DNA from: Nitrosomonas ureae
GTDB lineage: Bacteria > Pseudomonadota > Gammaproteobacteria > Burkholderiales > Nitrosomonadaceae
Reading direction: 5' to 3'
DNA: 64,000 nt
Assembly: GCF_900108305.1 (NCBI RefSeq)
Contig: NZ_FNUX01000003.1
Location: 155,772 to 219,771 of the forward strand
The translations under genes were made by a program, and so were the position numbers. The notes below the pieces were generated by a model, which saw only the letters and a program-made list of their open reading frames with translations, searched no databases and was not told where the DNA came from. Below are positions 58,201-64,000 of this stretch, piece by piece; position 1 is the first letter of the stretch; every line of letters starts with the position of its first letter.

Positions 58201-61067
58201 TGGTGCATATAACCTACATTAAACGGGTTGCATTCGCTGCACTGGGTAGCATCGATCCCGTATTAAGTCATTGGCTACCCGGTGGCAGGCGTGAAGGTGA
58301 TGAATATCTTCCGCTGAATCCCAAAAGATCGGACAGTAAGCCGGGTTCGTTCTCGATCAACCTACATACCGGCAAATGGTCAGACTTTGCCACCGGTGAC
58401 AAAGGACTTGATCTGGTCAGCCTGATTGCTTATTTGGAAGGTGAGTCACAATCTAAAGCAGCCGAGCGGCTGGCCGCATTTCTTGGGATTGAACCGGAGC
58501 AAAGCAGCCCGCCAAAACGCGCCGGAAGCAATTCCAAATTATCCGGCAATGGTAAGCCATCACTCAGTAAGAAAGAATCGAACATTACCTCGGTTTCACA
58601 GGGTAGTGATGGTGACGGCTGGCATTGTGTAATGCCGATTCCCGGCAATGCACCCAAGCCACCGGCTGCACACCCAAGACACGGCAAACCAACAAAACGC
58701 TATCCCTATCATGATAAAAATGGTTGCATTAACTTTTATCATTATCGATATGAAGAAACCAACGGTGAGAAAAAACAATTCTCACCGCTGACACTTTGGG
58801 AGAAAAACGGCAAGCCTGAATGGCGGTTCAAAGCGCCGCCAGGCTTACGCCCGCTCTATGGATTGCCTTCCCTGCTGCAATATCCTGATGCTGATTGCTG
58901 GTTTGTCGAAGGTGAGAAGGCAGCGGAAGCCCTGCAAAAACTTCTGCCCGATCATCCGTTACTGTGCTGGCAAGGTGGAAGCCAGGCTGTAAGCAAATCC
59001 GATTATGCACCGCTTGCCGGGCGTGATTGCGTGATTTTCCCTGATAACGATCTGGCCGGAAAGAAAGCCGCCAATGATCTGATAAAGCAGTTGACCGCAG
59101 CGGGCGCGCATTCGGTTCGGATGCTGGATGTCGAGAAACTAGCATTAACAGCAAGTTGGAAAGATGAGGGCAACACCAGGGCAGCGGCGCTGGATGATGG
59201 TGAACGTATGGCCATCGGTGATGATGCGGCTGATTTGGTTGGTCGCGGCTGGGAAGCTTCGCATTTCGCCCTGTTGCTGAATCGGGAAGATATTTTTGTA
59301 TCACCAGGTACCAAGGAAAAAGAGCCAGCCAGCTCACAAGATGAACAGCAAGCCGAAACAATGCAGCGTGTCTTTGAATTGTTCGATGATGGCCTCTATT
59401 TTATGGAGCCCACCAAAGACGGGCGATTACGCCGCCGTAAAATCAGCGGACGGCTTGAAGTGCTGGCATTGGCGCGTGATGTCGATTCCAGGGAATGGGG
59501 TACGTTGGTACGTTTTTCCGATCCGGATAATAAAGTCAAGCGATTGGTTATTCCTGCCCGTTCGTTTAATGGTGATGGTTTGGAAGCTTCAAGCCGTTTG
59601 TTATCCGAAGGATTAACCATTGCGCCCAAAGCCCGGCAATTAGTCATTGAATACCTGCAAACACAAAACCCTGAGAAACGCGCGCGAACCACTAACCGTA
59701 CCGGCTGGCATGGTGTCAATAATGATCTGGTTTTTGTATTTCCGGATGGTTCCATCGGTCAATCCGATGATGAATGGTTATTCAGTGATAACCGTCCTGA
59801 TTCCAATCTGTTCCGGCAGCGTGGCACATTGGCCCAATGGCGCGAACATGTGGCGGCTTGGTGTGCAGGCAATAGCCGTCTAACCTTCGCAGTATCGATT
59901 GCATTCGCTGCACCGTTGCTGCATTTGATCGAGATGGAATCAGGCGGCTTTCATTACCGGGGCGAATCATCGAGCGGTAAAACCAGTGCGTTATATGTGG
60001 CCGGTAGCGTGTGCGGTTCACCGGAGTATTTGCAGCGGTGGCGATCAACGGATAACGGGCTGGAAAGCACTGCCCTATCCCACTGTGATGCAATTCTGAC
60101 ATTGGATGAATTAAAAATGATCGAGGCCAGGATTGCCGGTGAATCCGCCTACATGCTGGCCAATGGGCAGGCCAAGGTTAGAGCAAACCAGAATGGAGGC
60201 TCACGCAATACGGCCAAGTGGCGGCTGCTGTTTTTATCCTCAGGTGAATTGAGTTTAAGCCAGCATGTAGCGGAAGCAAACAAAAAAACACCCGCCGGGG
60301 CTGAATTGCGTATGGCGGATATCCCGGCTGATGCCGGGAAAGGTTGGGGCTGTTTTGAGAATCTACACGGTTTCGATGACGGCGATAAATTCGCCAAAGC
60401 TTTGGGGCTGGCAGTTAATAAATATTATGGTACCGCCTTCCCTGCTTTCATTGAACAGGTGCTCAAGAATCGTGAATCCTTACGTGATTCCTTAGCTGAT
60501 GCGCGATTGAAGTTTGAAAAGGCGACACTGACCAATGCGGCCAGTGGGCAAGCACAGCGAGTAGCGGCACGGTTTGCCATTGCCGGTGCTGCGGGCGAAT
60601 TGGCTACCGATTGGGGCATTACCGGATGGCAGCCAGGGGAAGCAATGCAGGCCGCCATCACCTGCTTTAAGGCATGGCTTCAGGCATTTGGCGGTGAAGG
60701 CAATAAGGAAGACCGAACGATGATTGAACAAGTGCGGCATTTCCTGGAACTGCATGGTGAAGCCAGGTTTACTGATATAGATCGATCTGTCACTAAAGAT
60801 GATCATGCACCCCGAACGATGAATAAGGCTGGATTCCGGGATAAAGATGCTGAGGGCAATCTTGAATATTACTGCTATCCGGAAGTGTTCAAGGCTGAAA
60901 TATGTAAAGGTTTTGATTATCGGGCAGTTGCACGTTTACTGATTGAACGTGGCTACATGCGAAAAGGTGAAGGTAGGAATCTGCAACCTAAGGTAAGACT
61001 CCCCGGTGATGGTGATAAGCGAGTATTTCACATACTGCCTGCAATCTGGGGTACTGAAAATGATTGA
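58200..61067 (+). CDS. Primase-helicase with TOPRIM and DUF927 domains
   Basis: A 955-residue replication protein. The N-terminal part resembles the domain ahead of TOPRIM in phage-type primases (WSDFATGDKGLDLVSLIAYL). A TOPRIM fold covers about 230-330 (WFVEGEKAAEAL; FPDNDLAGKKAA). A DUF927 helicase-like ATPase has Walker A GESSSGKT near residue 588 and LTLDELKMIE near 635. It would prime and unwind DNA at the element's own origin, like P4 alpha. Its presence implies that the element can replicate after excision. Confidence 0.88.
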   Translation: MVHITYIKRVAFAALGSIDPVLSHWLPGGRREGDEYLPLNPKRSDSKPGSFSINLHTGKWSDFATGDKGLDLVSLIAYLEGESQSKAAERLAAFLGIEPEQSSPPKRAGSNSKLSGNGKPSLSKKESNITSVSQGSDGDGWHCVMPIPGNAPKPPAAHPRHGKPTKRYPYHDKNGCINFYHYRYEETNGEKKQFSPLTLWEKNGKPEWRFKAPPGLRPLYGLPSLLQYPDADCWFVEGEKAAEALQKLLPDHPLLCWQGGSQAVSKSDYAPLAGRDCVIFPDNDLAGKKAANDLIKQLTAAGAHSVRMLDVEKLALTASWKDEGNTRAAALDDGERMAIGDDAADLVGRGWEASHFALLLNREDIFVSPGTKEKEPASSQDEQQAETMQRVFELFDDGLYFMEPTKDGRLRRRKISGRLEVLALARDVDSREWGTLVRFSDPDNKVKRLVIPARSFNGDGLEASSRLLSEGLTIAPKARQLVIEYLQTQNPEKRARTTNRTGWHGVNNDLVFVFPDGSIGQSDDEWLFSDNRPDSNLFRQRGTLAQWREHVAAWCAGNSRLTFAVSIAFAAPLLHLIEMESGGFHYRGESSSGKTSALYVAGSVCGSPEYLQRWRSTDNGLESTALSHCDAILTLDELKMIEARIAGESAYMLANGQAKVRANQNGGSRNTAKWRLLFLSSGELSLSQHVAEANKKTPAGAELRMADIPADAGKGWGCFENLHGFDDGDKFAKALGLAVNKYYGTAFPAFIEQVLKNRESLRDSLADARLKFEKATLTNAASGQAQRVAARFAIAGAAGELATDWGITGWQPGEAMQAAITCFKAWLQAFGGEGNKEDRTMIEQVRHFLELHGEARFTDIDRSVTKDDHAPRTMNKAGFRDKDAEGNLEYYCYPEVFKAEICKGFDYRAVARLLIERGYMRKGEGRNLQPKVRLPGDGDKRVFHILPAIWGTEND

Positions 61068-61716
61068 TTGGGATGCGATGATCAAGCCAGAAAACGGAAG
61101 GAAAGATGCCGTAAATAAAGCAGAATGTCGGGAATTCCCGACAATGTCGGATACAAATAATGAAAATGTCGGAACAGTGAAAGATAATATCCATGAGGGT
61201 TTCATCGATTGTTCCCGACATTTCCGACATTTCCGACAAGAAAATGAGGGGGTAGGAGTAAAACAAGAAAAAGATGCGCCCATTGAAGGGGTGGCTTCAG
61301 ATAATTTTAGCGATGCAAAAACGTATCCTGTAAATCCGATTGCAATATGCTTGCTGCTTACCTGTTGTAATAAAGTAACAGCCGGTAGTGATGAGATTAT
61401 GGAACAAATCATGAAGCTTCAAACCATGCCACAATCCGAACAAATCAGAACATGGGCGATGACCTGCCAGAAATACGGCATTGATCCATACAGAATTATT
61501 TATCCCTTCACTCAATCATCCAGCAAAGGCGTAAGCTGTCAAGGGTGTAAGCATATCAGCATGGAAAAAATACTTACCGATAAACGTCCGGTATTCCGGT
61601 TTGTTTGTGGCCAGCATCATCCTATGCTTGAGGCTTTCTATGTTGGAGAACGTGTACTGATTGCACCGGAATCATGCACTGACTACCAGTCTACTGCTGG
61701 TACTGGGGCGGGTTAA
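61060..61716 (+). CDS. Island protein with Cys-rich C-terminus, overlapping repeat arm
   Basis: 218 residues from the ATG at 61060, overlapping the primase stop by 8 nt (ATGATTGA), so coupled to it. The N-terminal third is encoded by the TGTCGG repeat arm and looks disordered (FPTMSDTNNENVGTVK). The rest is helical and has CQGCKH, a later FVCGQHH, and other cysteines that could bind zinc. I recognise no family. It may be a replication accessory to the primase-helicase. Confidence 0.7.
   Translation: MIDWDAMIKPENGRKDAVNKAECREFPTMSDTNNENVGTVKDNIHEGFIDCSRHFRHFRQENEGVGVKQEKDAPIEGVASDNFSDAKTYPVNPIAICLLLTCCNKVTAGSDEIMEQIMKLQTMPQSEQIRTWAMTCQKYGIDPYRIIYPFTQSSSKGVSCQGCKHISMEKILTDKRPVFRFVCGQHHPMLEAFYVGERVLIAPESCTDYQSTAGTGAG
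61120..61268. repeat. Right arm of inverted repeat, inside a coding region
   Basis: The reverse-complement partner of 53709-53856, about 7.3 kb away. It has the palindrome TGTCGGGAATTCCCGACA (61126-61143), TGTCGG at 61145 and 61167, and CCGACA at 61215, 61224 and 61233 in exact 9-bp steps. The 9-bp steps encode RHFRHFRQ. All motif copies are unchanged between the arms while sequence between them has drifted. Confidence 0.85.
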
Positions 61717-61946
61717 TTCTCTACAGCTTCTTGCTTCCAGTACCGCGCCTAGACATCACTTGCAAAAAATAGAATTAAAGGTAGGGGGGGGTGAATCTCT
61801 ATAGCTTTTAGCTTCCAGACCGTTCGCTTATTTATCTGTACATAACCGCGTAATTTATAGGGGGGTGATCAAAACTCTACAATTAACATTGAATAGACCG
61901 TTCGCTTAATCAGATTTTTATGTGCGGGAGTTTTGGAGGGGGGGGG
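61703..61946. repeat. Degenerate ~80-bp repeats with G-runs
   Basis: Units begin with G-rich tracts at about 61703, 61784 (8 G), 61860 (6 G) and 61938 (9 G). The first three are followed by CTCTA(C/T)A-type sequence. Two units share the 14-mer AGACCGTTCGCTTA (61817-61830 and 61895-61908, 78 bp apart). It lies just after the last island gene. Confidence 0.65.
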
Positions 61947-62005
61947 TATACTTTCAGAGTGATTAAAAACTATGCAGAGAAACTGCCTAAAAACCGGGCA
62001 GCGAT

Positions 62006-62040
62006 TAAAAAAATGTGGTAAGAAATGTAGTAACTTTTTA
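62006..62040. repeat. Copy of the pre-integrase repeat at the right end
   Basis: TAAAAAAATGTGGTAAG (62006-62022) is identical to 52400-52416, and the following bases (GTAGTAACTTTTT) match the left copy with few differences. It lies just inside the att-like sequence, mirroring the left end, where the block lies just inside tRNA-Ser. Confidence 0.7.
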
Positions 62041-62083
62041 ATAATGAAAAATAAATTCTTTTAATTACAATACATTATTGATC

Positions 62084-62107
62084 GAGTGTGAATGACACCG
62101 CCGCCAT
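62084..62107. other. Candidate decayed attR (tRNA-Ser 3'-end look-alike)
   Basis: The sequence from GAGTGTGAAT to GCCGCCAT aligns with the tRNA-Ser 3' end at 52268-52294, with 20 of 24 aligned bases equal and a 3-base gap. The location is right for the far boundary of a 9.8-kb element. The mismatches mean it is unproven. Confidence 0.35.
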
Positions 62108-62343
62108 AACATCAATAAAATAAACAAGTTACAAGCAGTTTTATGACTTGTCCCACATAAAATGCCACAATAAACAATCCGGTTTTTTGAGAGATTGCTT
62201 GGCCGGTTCGCTGCAATGTGAACAATACCAAGTGCGTTTAAACGCTGCAAATTATCGCTGTCAGTTCAGGTAATGAGAAGGTGAGAACAACAAGATTCTT
62301 TTTGCCTGCAGGATATTCATGCCTCGCCGTCAGTGCTGGCAAT

Positions 62344-62376
62344 AAAAAAGCCCAGCGTTTTACCGGGCTTCGTTTT
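62344..62376. terminator. Bidirectional-type terminator hairpin
   Basis: AAGCCC (62348-62353) pairs with GGGCTT (62365-62370), with A-rich sequence on the left and CGTTTT on the right. It could stop transcripts from either direction at the island edge. Confidence 0.65.
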
Positions 62377-62460
62377 CTGGCTTCATGGGATTATCTAGTA
62401 ATGGGTCATTCACATTGATGTTTTACTTAAAAAAGTAAGACTATACTGCTTCCCAATGAG

Positions 62461-62591
62461 CATAGAAACGGCAAAACAATGAACAATAACACCATCCTGC
62501 TTGCACTCTACCGGCTTGGCTATCGCTCCCGCAGACAGGTCATGGATTCAAAGGAGTAGCTTCAACGATCCTGCATAAACGTAGCCGCTAA
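62461..62591 (+). pseudogene. Frameshifted remnant of a second tyrosine integrase
   Basis: The first frame reads NNNTILLALYRLGYRS, equivalent to SNNTLLFALYRLGYKG in the intact integrase at 52459. After a frame jump near 62530 it continues QTGHGFKGVASTIL, which includes the catalytic His-x-x-Arg region, and ends HKRSR and TAA. Everything before and after is lost. It shows that another element of the same type once occupied this side. Confidence 0.8.
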
Positions 62592-62759
62592 CCCTTTACC
62601 TTCCTGGATATATATAAAATCTGAGTGTTATAGCAACCATTAGCGGTTTTATATTATTTGGCCCAAATATTATGATAAATGACATCAGGGTCACTCATCA
62701 TTTTTTATTAGCTTCCTCATAATATCTTCCACACAAACCATTAGAGGAGCACTACAAAA

Positions 62760-63530
62760 ATGCAATTCACGCAAATCAGAAATGCAACACTTAAAATTAA
62801 TTATGGGGGTAAGAAAATTCTAATTGACCCTTGGCTGGCAGAAAAAGGAGCCTTACCTGGATTTGGCGGGACGATCAACGAGCATATTCACAATCCAACA
62901 TCGGAATTACCTATGTCAATCGATGAGATAATTGATGTGGATGCGGTTATCTTAACGCATGATCATCCAGATCATTGGGATGATGCGGCTAAAAAGGCAA
63001 TTCCTAAAGACATGTTGATTTTTACCCAACATGAAAAAGATGCAAAAGCCGTAAAATCCGCCGGATTTAATAATGTTCAGATACTCAATGAAGTTAACGA
63101 TTATGAGGGTATTACGCTGATTAAAACCCTGGGGCAACACGGCAGGCCGAAGGTAGTAGAGAACATGAAGGAATTGCTGGGCGAAGTGAGCGGCATCATT
63201 CTCAAACATCCCAATGAAAAGACATTTTATATCGCTGGAGATACGGTCTGGTGTGAAGAAGTCGACAAAAGCCTGAAAAAATATCATCCTGATGTGGTTG
63301 TATTAAACAGTTGTGATGCACAAGTTATTGGTAATGAATCGATTATTATGGGCAAGGAAGATATTTATGAGATCTATAAAGCCGCTCCTGAGGCAACTAT
63401 TATTGCAAGCCACATGGAAGCAGTGAATCATGCCACTTTAACCAGAAAAGAGTTGGGTGAGTTTCTCAGAGCAAAGGAAATGACGCAACGAGTATTAGTA
63501 CCCGATGATGGTGAATCATATACGTTTTAA
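62760..63530 (+). CDS. MBL-fold metal-dependent hydrolase (UlaG-like)
   Basis: A 256-residue metallo-beta-lactamase-fold protein with metal ligands in LTHDHPDHWDD, IAGDTVW and IASHMEAVNH. The N-terminal QIRNATLKINYGGKKILIDPW resembles the UlaG/RomA-like group of cytosolic hydrolases with unknown or varied substrates. AGAGGAG precedes the ATG and a strong terminator follows. It is next to a truncated GlxA-type regulator gene; MBL and GlxA-like genes often adjoin, so the regulator may have controlled it. Confidence 0.87.
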   Translation: MQFTQIRNATLKINYGGKKILIDPWLAEKGALPGFGGTINEHIHNPTSELPMSIDEIIDVDAVILTHDHPDHWDDAAKKAIPKDMLIFTQHEKDAKAVKSAGFNNVQILNEVNDYEGITLIKTLGQHGRPKVVENMKELLGEVSGIILKHPNEKTFYIAGDTVWCEEVDKSLKKYHPDVVVLNSCDAQVIGNESIIMGKEDIYEIYKAAPEATIIASHMEAVNHATLTRKELGEFLRAKEMTQRVLVPDDGESYTF

Positions 63531-63539
63531 GGCCCGAAC

Positions 63540-63573
63540 AATGCATCAGCCTTGTCTGATGCATTATTTTTTA
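63540..63573 (+). terminator. Rho-independent terminator after MBL gene
   Basis: AATGCATCAG (63540-63549) pairs with CTGATGCATT (63556-63565) and is followed by ATTTTTT. Confidence 0.9.
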
Positions 63574-63653
63574 CACATATTGTCTGATTATTTACAAGCT
63601 TTCATCATAATACTATTTGAACGATAAAAAAGTTTAACCTGCGAGGTTTTAAT

Positions 63654-63896
63654 ATGGCTGTCCCATTAGTTGCGGTTGTCGCCTTTAATCATTTCAGTCC
63701 TTTTCACTCATCGGTACCATGTATTATTTTTGGTGATCTCCTGCACGATCAGAAATTATTTGAACTAAAGATCTATGCGGAGGAATCCGGCCCGCTACTT
63801 TCGAATGAGGGATTGAGTGTTCAATCGTCACTTAGTGTGGAGGAATTGGCAAGAGCAGACATCATTATTGTTCCTTCTTGGCGAGATCCCGCTTAA
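63654..63896 (+). pseudogene. Truncated GlxA-family (DJ-1/PfpI-AraC) regulator
   Basis: 80 residues matching the start of GlxA-type regulators. These have an N-terminal DJ-1/PfpI amidase-like domain and a C-terminal AraC DNA-binding domain, normally about 310-330 residues. Typical pieces are AVVAFNHFSPFHSSVP, IFGD and IIIVPSWRDP. The frame stops directly after WRDPA, 15 nt before an IS-like end, so the rest of the gene was probably displaced by an insertion beyond the window. GCGAGG lies upstream of the ATG. Confidence 0.75.
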
Positions 63897-63909
63897 AAAC
63901 CAAACTGAA

Positions 63910-64000
63910 CCGCCCCGATTTTTCCGGAGACTCGTTAGTTTGAGTCAAGCTGTGATGCCTGACACTTTCAGTTGCGAATAATACGCTCTTTCCAACTCTG
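63910..64000. mobile_element. Left end of an IS3-like insertion sequence (partial)
   Basis: TGAACCGCCCCGATTTTTCC and the following GGAGAC resemble terminal inverted repeats recalled from IS3-family elements. It begins where the GlxA-type gene is cut. No transposase frame is visible in the 90 bases available, so the family call is tentative. Confidence 0.45.

Larger units (their letters stand above)
61947..62460. other. Non-coding right end of the island
   Basis: It contains the integrase-motif block at 62006-62040, the att-like sequence at 62084-62107 and a terminator-like hairpin at 62344-62376. Open frames here are short and have no ribosome sites. No gene is supported. Confidence 0.5.

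Noticed and set aside
62065..62250. Minus-strand 61-codon frame at the island end
   Set aside because: Composition and lack of ribosome site do not support a gene; it overlaps the att-like region.

Overview
The window looks like a chromosomal segment of a betaproteobacterial chemolithoautotroph, most likely a Nitrosomonas-type ammonia oxidiser. That placement is inference. It rests on the end of a RuBisCO small subunit gene followed by cbbQ and cbbO, a SulP transporter without a STAS domain, betaproteobacterial-looking housekeeping proteins and a moderate base composition. No ammonia-oxidation gene is present to confirm it.

Positions 1-31,000 hold mostly ordinary genes. In order these are the RuBisCO tail with cbbQO; an HD-GYP phosphodiesterase; an aldolase, HslR and hydrolase/OsmC cluster; and a DUF4214-like gene broken by two in-frame stops. 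A NarX/NarL-type two-component pair follows, then SulP, a universal stress protein and small membrane proteins. After these come ilvE, a CHCC zinc finger, a phosphohexomutase, nadE, an M48 peptidase and a MacAB-type efflux system. The stretch ends with a ParDE-like toxin-antitoxin pair, an MFS carrier, fumC and a PIN-domain protein whose C-terminus copies the SSB acidic tip.

Positions 31,000-50,800 are core genome. They contain nrdAB with an NrdR-like box; a udg, tautomerase, uvrC, pgsA and yaiI run; a Pro-Arg-His tRNA operon with a clear sigma70 promoter; a small lipid-synthesis cluster; tig-clpP-clpX-lon; tRNA-Leu; a YciK-like reductase; and groESL under a perfect CIRCE element. Decayed IS630 and IS5 transposase remnants follow.

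From tRNA-Ser (52,204) a compact integrative element of about 9.8 kb begins. It carries a P4-type tyrosine integrase preceded by four GTGGTAA/TTACCAC motifs and a membrane-anchored STAND-like NTPase with C-terminal TPR repeats, which is a candidate defence gene. It also has AlpA, several small unknown proteins, and a large TOPRIM/DUF927 primase-helicase. Three kinds of unexplained DNA structure sit in it: a helically phased CCGCCA array upstream of alpA; a long inverted repeat packed with TGTCGG motifs, with one arm after the integrase gene and the other inside the last gene; and an approximately 80-bp degenerate repeat series with runs of 6-9 G. At 62,006-62,107 there are integrase-motif copies followed by a decayed look-alike of the tRNA-Ser 3' end, the best candidate for the right boundary.

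Beyond it lie a frameshifted remnant of a second integrase, an MBL-fold hydrolase, and a GlxA-type regulator cut short just before what looks like the terminal inverted repeat of an IS3-like element that runs out of the window.
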